Of a DNA stretch of 57,950 nucleotides, positions 1-7,966 are shown piece after piece; the first letter of the stretch is position 1, and each line of letters begins with the position of its first letter. The stretch is from a virus. The notes beneath the pieces are model-generated. The model worked only from the letters and a program-made list of their open reading frames with translations, made no database searches and was not told where the DNA came from. Both the position numbers and the translations under genes were made by a program. The stretch covers positions 1 through 57,950 of IMG/VR virus record IMGVR_UViG_3300005471_000004. The stretch is one strand, 5' to 3'.

Positions 1-120
1 CACCCTCCTGGAGGGCGTGGCCGATCACTGGGCTGCGCACACCGACCCCGACGTGGAGCCGCTGCCGGACCGGCGACTGCTCCTCGGCGGTGATCCGGCG
101 CTGGCTGCCTGGGACTGCGA
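1..120. repeat. Terminal repeat of the assembly, left copy
   Basis: Bases 1-120 are identical to 57831-57950. An open gene runs across the junction without a break, so this is most simply the overlap of a circular assembly (unit about 57,830 bp). A true short direct terminal repeat cannot be excluded from sequence alone. Confidence 0.9.
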
Positions 121-502
121 GCAGCTCACTGTGGGGATGCAGGGCGTCGGCAACGGCCAGTCCGACGACACGTCGGCGACCGCGCCGCAGCTGGGTGCGG
201 GCACGAGCGTGTTCAACACCCGGCACGTGATCTTCGAGGTGACGCTGTTGCGCTGCGTCGCCGTGGTCGATGACGACGGCACGCCGCCGCCCGTGGCCGT
301 CCTGTCCGCCGAGGGCGAGCGGGCATTCCGGGACGCGGGCATGCTGTCGCAGGCCTTGACCGAGATCGCTTCGCGCGTGCGGCAGAAGCTGCTGGAGCCG
401 GGCGGGATCGCGCGCGTGGGGCAGATTCTGCCCATCGGCCCCGACGGAGGGTTCGGCGGCCATGTGGGTCTGTTCCAGGTGACCTCTGCGGGGCTGGCAT
501 GA
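1..502 (+). CDS. Tail terminator-like / tail completion protein (3' part; start at 57793)
   Basis: This is the 3' part of a 179-residue protein whose ATG lies at 57793, across the window junction. The frame is continuous over the repeat, so the gene is intact in the circular genome. It has an alpha/beta-looking sequence with a central WDCEQLTV stretch, a form common in neck or tail terminator proteins encoded between the connector and tape-measure genes of actinophages. It follows the 57158 gene by a one-base TGATG overlap and overlaps the gp10-like gene at 499 by ATGA. A role in capping the tail tube is inferred from position and general look, not from a diagnostic motif. Confidence 0.6.
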   Translation, partial: TLLEGVADHWAAHTDPDVEPLPDRRLLLGGDPALAAWDCEQLTVGMQGVGNGQSDDTSATAPQLGAGTSVFNTRHVIFEVTLLRCVAVVDDDGTPPPVAVLSAEGERAFRDAGMLSQALTEIASRVRQKLLEPGGIARVGQILPIGPDGGFGGHVGLFQVTSAGLA

Positions 503-924
503 ACGTGACCATCGCCAACAGGCCAGCCCGGATCGACTTCGACCCGGGCCAGCCCCGGGCGTTCATCATCACTGACAACGACCTGAGCCGGAATCTGGAC
601 CTGCGGGCCAGCCGCGTGCAGATGGGTATGCGCTTCCGGGTGCGGGTGCGCACCGGGAAACTGCTCTCCTCGATCCGCAAGAATCGCGGCAGGGACGCAT
701 CGACGCAGTACGTCGACGTCTTGGCCGGTGGCAAGCAGGCGAGTTACGTCATGATCGAAGAAGAGGGCTCGCGCCCGCACATCATCGAGGCGCGGCGCCG
801 TAAGTTCCTGCGAATCCCGGTCGGCGGTGGCGCGCGCGTCATCTTCCGGGTCCGTGTGCACCACCCGGGCACCACCGGCTCGCACTTCATGACCAGGTCG
901 CTGCCGCTGGCGGCGGCCGACTGA
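499..924 (+). CDS. HK97 gp10-like neck / tail completion protein
   Basis: A 141-residue protein starting at ATG 499 inside the stop of the preceding gene. The sequence has the gp10 pattern: basic residues, a TGKLLSSI segment near residue 53, a YVMIEEEGSRPH stretch, and a C-terminal HHPGTTGSHFM segment. HK97 gp10-family proteins act at the head-tail junction or in tail completion. Its place between the terminator-like gene and the tail assembly chaperone fits. No major tail protein gene lies between this gene and the chaperone, where one is usually found. Confidence 0.65.
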   Translation: MNVTIANRPARIDFDPGQPRAFIITDNDLSRNLDLRASRVQMGMRFRVRVRTGKLLSSIRKNRGRDASTQYVDVLAGGKQASYVMIEEEGSRPHIIEARRRKFLRIPVGGGARVIFRVRVHHPGTTGSHFMTRSLPLAAAD

Positions 925-954
925 TCGACCCCATCCACTGAAAGAGGCACCACG

Positions 955-1461
955 ATGAAGCATTTCGGAGCGAAGAAGGGCGACGCGCCCTTGCGCAGCG
1001 TGCCGTTCACGTTCGGCGTCCTGCGCGGAGACGACATCGACGTCTACAACTTCACGGCCCTGCTGGGCAAGGTGGACGCCGGTGGCCTGATCACCGCACT
1101 GCGGGCGGCCGAGTCTGACGACGGTGGCAAGGCGGCGAGCGCGTACTACCGGACCATCTCGCGCGTGATCGACAACCGTGACGGAATCCCGTACGGCTGG
1201 AAGCCCGAGGTGCTGGAGAAGGCGCCCGGCGACGAGCGGCCCGACGTCTTCCGGGTGCCGTATGGCCCCCACAAGGGCGAGCTGATGCCGATGGAGCGGG
1301 CGGCCGAGTACGTCAAGTCCGAGGTGCACTCGTCGCGCCGCCGGTGGCTGTACCTGATGGAAGAGGACGAGGACGCCATCGTCGACTTCGATGACCTGAA
1401 CAAGATCTTCGAGTGGATCATCGCGGAGGCCTCGGGGAAAGCATCGGCCGTGTCCTCCTGA
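955..1461 (+). CDS. Tail assembly chaperone, short form (gpG-like)
   Basis: A 168-residue acidic protein with an AAAGAGG ribosome binding site ahead of ATG 955. It sits directly upstream of the tape measure gene, and a second frame (-1) opens inside its 3' end and continues to 1733. This is the classical arrangement of the lambda G/GT-type chaperone pair, in which a minority of ribosomes shift and add a second domain. The short product would coat the tape measure protein during tail assembly and is not expected in the virion. Assignment rests on position and overlap because sequence conservation in this family is poor. Confidence 0.7.
   Translation: MKHFGAKKGDAPLRSVPFTFGVLRGDDIDVYNFTALLGKVDAGGLITALRAAESDDGGKAASAYYRTISRVIDNRDGIPYGWKPEVLEKAPGDERPDVFRVPYGPHKGELMPMERAAEYVKSEVHSSRRRWLYLMEEDEDAIVDFDDLNKIFEWIIAEASGKASAVSS
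1434..1441 (+). other. Candidate -1 ribosomal frameshift site (GGGGAAAG)
   Basis: The run GGGGAAAG lies 18 bases before the stop of the 955 gene and inside its overlap with the -1 frame. In the zero frame it reads TCG GGG AAA GCA. A slip of one base back re-pairs GGG perfectly and leads into GAA AGC ATC. The A-site re-pairing is imperfect, so this is a good but not ideal slippery site. Confidence 0.5.
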
Positions 1462-1733
1462 CCTATGGGTGGACACGGGACCCCGTGGTGGGCCCGTACG
1501 TGCGGGGCAAGCTCGCACTTGCGGGCATCGGGTTGCGCACGCCGCTGGCCGACTGGCTTGATGCGGTGTACGCGGCATACCTCGACAGTCCCGGTGACGA
1601 GGTCCTGAAGAAGGCGCATCAGCAGACCGTCCTCAATGCCGCGCGGTTGCGCCCCGACCGGGACACGTGGGGGCTCGATCCCGAGCACCGCGCGTTGGGT
1701 CAAGGACTGCTCGGCCAGACGCCGAGACGATAG
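1437..1733 (+). CDS. Tail assembly chaperone extension (gpT-like, made by -1 frameshift)
   Basis: This open frame has no ribosome binding site of its own and overlaps the 3' end of the 955 gene in the -1 frame. It ends with TAG at 1733, just ahead of the tape measure gene. Fused through the slip near 1434-1440 it gives a chaperone of about 259 residues. The extension includes RDPVVGPYVRGKLAL and a basic C-terminus. In known systems this part binds the tape measure protein. The alternative, an independent start at ATG 1413, is less likely because no Shine-Dalgarno sequence precedes it. Confidence 0.6.
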   Translation, partial: ESIGRVLLTYGWTRDPVVGPYVRGKLALAGIGLRTPLADWLDAVYAAYLDSPGDEVLKKAHQQTVLNAARLRPDRDTWGLDPEHRALGQGLLGQTPRR

Positions 1734-1746
1734 GAAGGGGCGGACG

Positions 1747-4623
1747 TTGGCGAAGATCATCGCTACGGCTGGCGTCCGCCTCAAGATCGAGGGCGCCGGA
1801 CTGGCGGCCAACATCCGCCTGGTGCTCCAGTCGGCGATCAGCGAAGCGTCCAAGGGGCTCGGCAAGGACTCCACCAAGGGCATCGAGGACGACGCCGACC
1901 GGACGAGCAAGCGGGTCAAGGACCTGTTCAAGGCCTCGTTCCAGTCAGTGAAGGGCTTGGCCGCGAGCCTGGGCAATGCGGTGCTGTCCGGCTCCAGGCT
2001 GCTGCTGATGGGCGCGGCGGCCGGTGGCGCTCTCACGGCCGTGTCCAGTTTGAGCGCTGGCCTGATCGCGCTCGTGGGAGCCGCCGCCCAAGCCGGTGCC
2101 GCAGTAGGCATCCTGCCTGCTGCGCTGGCCGCCGTGAAGGCGGTTACTTTCACGGTTCAGCTTGGCCTCAAGGGCATGAGCGAGGCGTTCAAGGCGATCG
2201 CCGAGGGCGACGGGGCCGCGTTCAACGAGGCCCTGAAGCGCCTGAGCCCGAGTGCCCGCGACTTCGCGCGCTCGGTGAACAGCCTCAAGCCCGAGTTCGA
2301 CAAGCTCCAGCTTGGCGTCCAGGAACGCCTGTTCGCTGGCCTGGGCGAGCAGGTGAAGCTGCTGGGCAAGCAGTACCTGCCCGTGGCGCGCAGCCTGTTC
2401 CAGGGGCTCGCCACCTCGATCAACGCGACCGCCAAGGAAGTCTTCGCGTTCATCCAGACCAAGGACGCGTTCCGGGACGTGGCCACCACGACCGGCAACA
2501 TCAAGTCGGGGTTCGAGGCTGCGCGTACCGCCGCTGTGCCGTTCACGCAGGCCATCCTGGCGATCGTCGCCGCTGGCTCGACGCAGCTCCCCCGGCTCGG
2601 CGAGGCGGTCGGCCAGGTCGGCTCCCGGTTCGCCCAGTTCATCAGCGGACTCGCCGCGTCCGGGCGCCTGGAGGAGATCTTCTCGCGCGCCCTGGACGTC
2701 GGCTCGCAGCTCGGCCGGATCCTCGGCAACCTCGGCACCGCGATCGGCGCCGTGTTCTCCGCTGGGCAGGCGCAGGGCGCCGGGCTGCTCAACAGCCTGG
2801 AGCGCATCTCCAGCGCCCTCGTGGACCTCCTCAAGAGCACGGAGGGGCAGGAGGCGCTGGCGTCGTTCTTCGAGGGCATCGGCGCGCTGACGACCAACGT
2901 CCTGCCGATCATCTCGCAGCTCGCCCTGGCGATCGGTGGCGGACTCGCGCCGATCGTGAAGAACCTCGCCGACGGCATCGGGCCCGGCCTGCTCGCGCTG
3001 TTCTCCCAACTCAACGGCGCCCTCACGAACGCCAACCCGGGGATCACCGCGCTGGGCCAGGCGTTCGGCAAGGTGCTGGGCGCCATGGCACCCCTGCTGC
3101 CCGCGATCGGCACGCTCGTGGGCCAGCTGGCCGGGCTGTTCGCCCAGGCGCTGACGGCCATCCTGCCGACCCTGACGAGCTTCATCGAGAAGATCACCTC
3201 TTCCCCCGGCGCGTTCGCTGGGTTCGCCGCCGCAGCGGGCGGCATCGCCCTGGTGTTCTCGCACCTCGCGCCGATCTTCAGCGCGCTGGCTCCCTTCGTG
3301 GACGACCTCCTCACGAAGTTCGGTGGCGTGCGAGGCGCGCTCACCGCGCTCACCGGACCGGTCGGTATCGCCGTCGCGCTCTTCCTCGCCCTGCTGACCG
3401 GCTCGGAGGACTTCCGCAACGCTATCGGCGGCCTGCTCAAGACCGTCGGCCAGCTCGTCGGCCAGCTGCTCGCGGCACTGATGCCCGCCATCTCCGCGAT
3501 CCTGGACGCCGTCGGCCCGCTGATCGCGCAGCTGGGAACCGCGCTGGCACCTGTGATCAACGCGGTGGCGCAGATTTTGAGCGCGGTTCTTACTCCGGTC
3601 ATTGCCGCGCTGGTGCCTATTGTCAACGCCCTCATTCCAGTTTTCAATCAGGTCGTTCAGGTCGTTTCGCTGGTCATCTCCATTCTGATGCCGCTTATCG
3701 ACATTCTGCTGAATATCCTGATGCCCACCATTCAGGCCCTGCTGCCGGTGGTGACGACGGTGTTCGGCGCGATCGCCGAGGTGATCAAGGCTGCCCTTCA
3801 GATCATCTCCGGCGTGATCGACGTCGTGATCGGCGTGATCACCGGTGACTGGGATCGCGCCTGGTCGGGCATCGTCAACATCGTCTCCGGCGCCTGGAAC
3901 TTGATCAAGAGCGTGATCTCCGGTGCGCTCTCGATCATCGGGTCCGTGTTCTCCGGCGCCTGGAATGCGCTGGTCGCGATCGTCACCGGCGCCTGGGCTG
4001 GAATCCGACAGATCGTCTCCACGTCGATCGGGACCATCGTCGATTTCGTGAGCGGTCTGGGTGGGCGCATCCTGGGCGCGCTCGGTAACTTCGGCTCGCT
4101 ACTCTACAACGCCGGTCGCGATTTGCTGAGCGGACTGCTGAACGGTATCACCTCCATGGTCGGAAACCTGATCGCCAAGGCCAAGGAAATCGGTGGGAAC
4201 ATTCTCGGCGGCGTGAAGAGCGCCTTGGGGATCAGCTCCCCGTCCAAGGAGATGGCCAAGCTCGGCGTGTTCGCCGGAGAGGGTCTCGTGATCGGCCTCG
4301 CGTCGATGACCGCGCAGATTGCCGCAGCAGCCGAAGCGGCCGGGCAGACGCTGCTGGCCGCCACCAGTACCGGCGTGAGCACGACGCTCAACCTGAGCAG
4401 CGGCACCGCGCCCGCTCCCAGCTCCAGCCCGGCGCCAGTCGTATTCCAGCAGACGAACATCCAGCAGCCTGGCGTCGACGCCAAGCAGTTCGCCGACTAC
4501 ACGAGCCGCAACCAGGCGTACTCGCTGTCCTCGGCCGGGTCGCTGCGCTCAGTGCAACTCGGGCCGGTGCAGCAGGGCATGCAGTCCAATGACAGGTTCG
4601 TTGGCGTCGGAGGTGGGTTGTGA
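1747..4623 (+). CDS. Tail tape measure protein
   Basis: The 958-residue product is the longest tail protein and has long stretches of Ala, Gly, Leu, Ile and Val with repeated hydrophobic helices, typical of tape measure proteins. I choose TTG 1747 because GGAAGGGG lies just upstream and the chaperone frame stops at 1733. Upstream in-frame starts would run deep into the chaperone gene. At about 1.5 angstrom per residue the tail would be roughly 140 nm, as in a siphovirus. The C-terminus carries a LGISSPSKEMAKLG motif seen in many tape measure proteins. Bases near 3560-3740 have noticeably more A and T than the rest of the gene. Confidence 0.92.
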   Translation: MAKIIATAGVRLKIEGAGLAANIRLVLQSAISEASKGLGKDSTKGIEDDADRTSKRVKDLFKASFQSVKGLAASLGNAVLSGSRLLLMGAAAGGALTAVSSLSAGLIALVGAAAQAGAAVGILPAALAAVKAVTFTVQLGLKGMSEAFKAIAEGDGAAFNEALKRLSPSARDFARSVNSLKPEFDKLQLGVQERLFAGLGEQVKLLGKQYLPVARSLFQGLATSINATAKEVFAFIQTKDAFRDVATTTGNIKSGFEAARTAAVPFTQAILAIVAAGSTQLPRLGEAVGQVGSRFAQFISGLAASGRLEEIFSRALDVGSQLGRILGNLGTAIGAVFSAGQAQGAGLLNSLERISSALVDLLKSTEGQEALASFFEGIGALTTNVLPIISQLALAIGGGLAPIVKNLADGIGPGLLALFSQLNGALTNANPGITALGQAFGKVLGAMAPLLPAIGTLVGQLAGLFAQALTAILPTLTSFIEKITSSPGAFAGFAAAAGGIALVFSHLAPIFSALAPFVDDLLTKFGGVRGALTALTGPVGIAVALFLALLTGSEDFRNAIGGLLKTVGQLVGQLLAALMPAISAILDAVGPLIAQLGTALAPVINAVAQILSAVLTPVIAALVPIVNALIPVFNQVVQVVSLVISILMPLIDILLNILMPTIQALLPVVTTVFGAIAEVIKAALQIISGVIDVVIGVITGDWDRAWSGIVNIVSGAWNLIKSVISGALSIIGSVFSGAWNALVAIVTGAWAGIRQIVSTSIGTIVDFVSGLGGRILGALGNFGSLLYNAGRDLLSGLLNGITSMVGNLIAKAKEIGGNILGGVKSALGISSPSKEMAKLGVFAGEGLVIGLASMTAQIAAAAEAAGQTLLAATSTGVSTTLNLSSGTAPAPSSSPAPVVFQQTNIQQPGVDAKQFADYTSRNQAYSLSSAGSLRSVQLGPVQQGMQSNDRFVGVGGGL

Positions 4624-5561
4624 CGGTAGCGAACCCGTGGGCGGTCATCCCGGTCACAGGGCTGGAGCAGCGGTGCCGCATGGGGCCGCTGCTGACCGAG
4701 TCGCCCGGCATCGACTTCTGGTGGAACACCCAGCTGCCCAACGGCACGCACACGATCGCGGACGCCCTCGACTGGGGCACCACCGAGTACATCACGCCAA
4801 TCGACCAGGTCGGGGGGCGCGATGGCGGCGTGCTCGGACCTCCGTCGATCGCACCCAAGGTGCTGGAGATCAACGGCATGCTGTCGGCGCCGACCCCGCA
4901 GGCGCTGGCCGAGGCGATCGAGCAGGCGCGCTATGTCCTGGGACCGCAGACGCAGAGCGGCCCGCGCGGCCCCGTGGTGTGGGAACAGCACGACTACCGC
5001 ACAGGCGTACGGCTTGGACTCGTCACCCGGCCGGTCGGGAAAGCCGAACCAGTGATCGCAACAGGTCACGTGCCTGGTGGTTACGTGGCGACGATGCGGT
5101 TCAACCTGGTCGCAGCCAATCCGCCGTGGAAGTTCCGTGCCGGGGCGGTAGAGAGCGCGAGTGCTCCCCTGCTGAACCCGGCGCTGCTGGGCGGCCGAAC
5201 CTACGACAAGACGTACAGCTGGAACTACGGCGCCTCCAGCAGCCCCGGTGGTGAGCTGGTCGCGCTCAACACGGGCAACCTGGAGGCCTCGCCGACGTTC
5301 ATCGTGCGCGGTCCCGCGCTGAACCCGATCATCACCAACGCCACCACCGGGCAGTCCTTCCAGGTGCTGGCCACGCTCACCGCGTCCGACACGGTGACGA
5401 TCGACGCCCGTTCCGGCACGATCACGCCCGGAACGGTCCGGATCTCCGGTGCGCCGTTCAACCTGGCCCCCGGCTCGAACACCATTCGCTGGCGTTCCGC
5501 CGATGACGCCTACGACCCTGCCGCCCTGCTCACCGTGCAGTGGCGTTCCACCTACGCCTGA
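4620..5561 (+). CDS. Distal tail (Dit-like) minor tail protein
   Basis: A 313-residue protein starting at GTG 4620, overlapping the tape measure stop by GTGA, with GGAGG just ahead. It follows the tape measure gene directly, where siphoviruses encode the distal tail protein that joins the tube to the baseplate. The N-terminal half has the PGIDFWW...GVLGPPSIAPKVLEINGML pattern of Dit-like hub proteins. The C-terminal half (from about residue 200) is beta-rich and resembles a galectin-like or carbohydrate-binding fold. The assignment rests on order plus general pattern. Confidence 0.7.
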   Translation: MTVANPWAVIPVTGLEQRCRMGPLLTESPGIDFWWNTQLPNGTHTIADALDWGTTEYITPIDQVGGRDGGVLGPPSIAPKVLEINGMLSAPTPQALAEAIEQARYVLGPQTQSGPRGPVVWEQHDYRTGVRLGLVTRPVGKAEPVIATGHVPGGYVATMRFNLVAANPPWKFRAGAVESASAPLLNPALLGGRTYDKTYSWNYGASSSPGGELVALNTGNLEASPTFIVRGPALNPIITNATTGQSFQVLATLTASDTVTIDARSGTITPGTVRISGAPFNLAPGSNTIRWRSADDAYDPAALLTVQWRSTYA

Positions 5562-5571
5562 GGAGTAGCCG

Positions 5572-6816
5572 ATGACCGTGCTCACCCCGCCCGGCTACAC
5601 CCAGGGCGGCACCTACACAGCGAAGCTCGACCGCGTCTACCTGGCCACGCTGGGCAAGATCCCCAACCTGGCCGCCACGTACAGCGCGCGCCAGGGCTTC
5701 TTCGGCGGCCGCGTGCCGGTGTACGCCAACCCGTCCGGCATGAACATCACCATGGGCGCGTGCGGCGCGGTCGTCGCCAACACGTTCGCGTCGGCCTCTG
5801 GTGACTACCTGGTGGCCAACGACGCCTCCGTGCAGGTCACCCTGGCCGCGTCGAGCCCAACCCTGAACCGGTACGACATCATCGGCTTCCAGGTGAAAGA
5901 CAACCTGTTCGACTCCTCCGGGCTCAACACGGCGGTGCCCGCCGTGATCCAGGGGTCGAACAGTGCTGGCACCCCGTCGGACCCGACGTTGCCCGCTTCC
6001 TTCATCCCGGTAGTGCGCGCGGTCGTCAACGCCACGAACACCTCCCCGGCCGCTCTGCAGTCCATGATCCGCAAGACGTCCAGTGACGGCGGCCTGCTTC
6101 GCGTCGCCAGTGTCACCGAGCGCGCCGAGATCACCGCGCACGACGGCATGCAGATCTACCGGGAAGACCGGGACTGGGTCGAGATCCACGACGGCACCGC
6201 GTGGCGCGTGCAGGGGACGGCGGTGTGCTCGTCGGTTGCCGACCGCAACTCGGCGATCACCAACCCGTACTCCGGGCAGCTCGCGGTCACCACCGACTCC
6301 GACACGCTCTGGCAGTACGACGGCGCGACCAGCGCCTGGGCCTGCATCGCGGCGCGAGGCGTGGTCGCGCGCGGCAACAGGACGACCACCAGCAACCCGT
6401 CGAGCGCGGACGAGGACGACGTGCCGGTGCTGCGCGTCTCCAACGTGCTGCTGCGCGCCGGACGGCTCTATGAGATCTGGACGTGCCCGCTGGGCCTCGA
6501 CTCCTCGTCGAACAACGACGAGATCGGCGCCCGGATCCGGTACACCACGAACGCCACCGACGCCACCGACACATCCACGATCTTGCCGGGTAGCAACATC
6601 CAGACCAGGCAGACCGACACCAACGTCGCCGAGCACAAGGTCATCCAGGCGATCCTGCCGGGAGCTGACGTGACGGCGTCCTTCCTGCTGTGCGTGCGCA
6701 GGATCGCGGGCGTCGGTGGCGCGCAGATCTTCGTGGACGCCACCAAGGGAGACGCGATCGACCTGGTGATCGAGGACATCGGAAGCGACCCGGGCGACAC
6801 CGGCTCTGACCTGTAG
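5572..6816 (+). CDS. Minor tail protein
   Basis: A 414-residue protein with AGGAG before ATG 5572. It has many Ser, Thr and Asn residues and predicted beta structure. Residues near 90-110 (YDIIGFQVKDNLFD) resemble a domain common in actinophage minor tail proteins. The central part (DDGMQIYREDRDWVEIHDGTAW region) resembles trimeric fibre or spike modules. It lies in the tail operon, ten bases after the Dit-like gene. A role at the tail tip or in receptor contact is inferred from position. Confidence 0.65.
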   Translation: MTVLTPPGYTQGGTYTAKLDRVYLATLGKIPNLAATYSARQGFFGGRVPVYANPSGMNITMGACGAVVANTFASASGDYLVANDASVQVTLAASSPTLNRYDIIGFQVKDNLFDSSGLNTAVPAVIQGSNSAGTPSDPTLPASFIPVVRAVVNATNTSPAALQSMIRKTSSDGGLLRVASVTERAEITAHDGMQIYREDRDWVEIHDGTAWRVQGTAVCSSVADRNSAITNPYSGQLAVTTDSDTLWQYDGATSAWACIAARGVVARGNRTTTSNPSSADEDDVPVLRVSNVLLRAGRLYEIWTCPLGLDSSSNNDEIGARIRYTTNATDATDTSTILPGSNIQTRQTDTNVAEHKVIQAILPGADVTASFLLCVRRIAGVGGAQIFVDATKGDAIDLVIEDIGSDPGDTGSDL

Positions 6817-6865
6817 TGGTACCGGTACACTTTGAGGGTGTCATGAGCCTGCGATGGAGGTCCGC

Positions 6866-7966
6866 ATGAGCTTCGCGAGTATCAACGGCCAGTCTGTCCC
6901 GATCCTGTCGACCGGCGCGGACTGGTCGGAGAAACAGCTCGCCGGGACGACGCTGCGAGCGGAGACGCACGCCACGCCGTTCGGCCGGGTGTCGATCGAC
7001 TTCACGTTGCGGTATGCCGACTTCAAGGGCCAGCAACACGCGCCGCTCACCGAGGAGGAGCACGCCTCGCAGCGCGCAGCGGGCATCCGCAGCTGGCTGA
7101 TCTTCCAGAAGACCACGCGGGACCCGGATGGCGGGCGCGCGCGCGGAGAGGCGTTCGGGCGCGAGGCGCTGGCCTACGCCGAGAAGATCGACTACAAGGG
7201 CGAGCTGATCGCCTTCACGGCCGACGCCCCGGCGGGAAGCTACGACATCCCGACGGCCATGGAGTTCTTCAGGGGAGCGCAGTCCGTGGTCAACGCGGCA
7301 GGCTTCCTGTGCTGCGTCTACGGCTTCTGGGACGTCGTCTACGCGGCGATGGACCGGGGCGTAGGTGACGTGTACTGGCTGTGCGGCGACATCCGCAGGT
7401 GGCGTCCGGGCATCCACCTCTACCAGTTCAACAACGGCCGGATCTACCCGGATTTCGGGCAGGTCGAGGCCGATCTGTGCATCCAGTTCGAGAAGATCGG
7501 CTCGCCGATCAAGAAGGAAGAGGCCATGGATTCACTGCTCGTACGCACCCACGATGACCCCACCGTCTTTCGCGTCACCTGGGGCGCCGATGGCTGCTGG
7601 AAGAGCCAGGTAGGCGACGAGTACAACCTCCTCGTCGCCTCTGGCGTGCAGGTGCACGTTCACAACCAGGTGGACGTCGACCGCATCCCGACCCGGTCGG
7701 AGGCGGCGCGCGCCATGTGGGACTACTACGTGCCCACCGGCCGCAAGAACGACCGGGGAGAGGACGAGTACCTCCAGGCGTTCGAGGTCCTGCGTGATAT
7801 CAACGTGGCCGTCGCGGGCGCCGTGGCCGACGTGGACGAGGAGGCCCTCGCCGCCGCACTGAAGGCGCAGGGCGTCCAACTCGGTGGCGCCACCCCGGCT
7901 CAGGTCAAGGCTGCTGTCGCCGAGGTCCTGCGCTCCGTTCCGGCTCAGGATGACGCGCAGGCATGA
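6866..7966 (+). CDS. DUF1906-like (glycoside-hydrolase-like) protein, candidate endolysin or tail-associated lysin
   Basis: I place the start at ATG 6866 because GGAGG (6856-6860) lies at correct spacing; ATG 6854 would overlap that site. Residues about 40-210 follow the DUF1906 / Rv2525c-like barrel pattern: a FGRVSIDFTLRY strand, LTEEEHASQRAAGI, an A-F-T-A-D strand near 117-120, a VYGFWDVVYA strand, and HLYQFNNG followed by DLCIQ. The family is linked to peptidoglycan cleavage and is used in actinophage lysins. Residues about 215-366 form a separate C-terminal part of unknown role. The gene sits among minor tail genes, so a virion-associated lysin is as possible as a cytoplasmic endolysin. 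Confidence 0.55.
   Translation: MSFASINGQSVPILSTGADWSEKQLAGTTLRAETHATPFGRVSIDFTLRYADFKGQQHAPLTEEEHASQRAAGIRSWLIFQKTTRDPDGGRARGEAFGREALAYAEKIDYKGELIAFTADAPAGSYDIPTAMEFFRGAQSVVNAAGFLCCVYGFWDVVYAAMDRGVGDVYWLCGDIRRWRPGIHLYQFNNGRIYPDFGQVEADLCIQFEKIGSPIKKEEAMDSLLVRTHDDPTVFRVTWGADGCWKSQVGDEYNLLVASGVQVHVHNQVDVDRIPTRSEAARAMWDYYVPTGRKNDRGEDEYLQAFEVLRDINVAVAGAVADVDEEALAAALKAQGVQLGGATPAQVKAAVAEVLRSVPAQDDAQA

Noticed and set aside
25-1578. Long open frame of 517 codons on the minus strand over the neck and chaperone genes
   Set aside because: It is a shadow of GC-rich coding DNA on the other strand, with no ribosome binding site and Arg/Pro/Ala-rich content.
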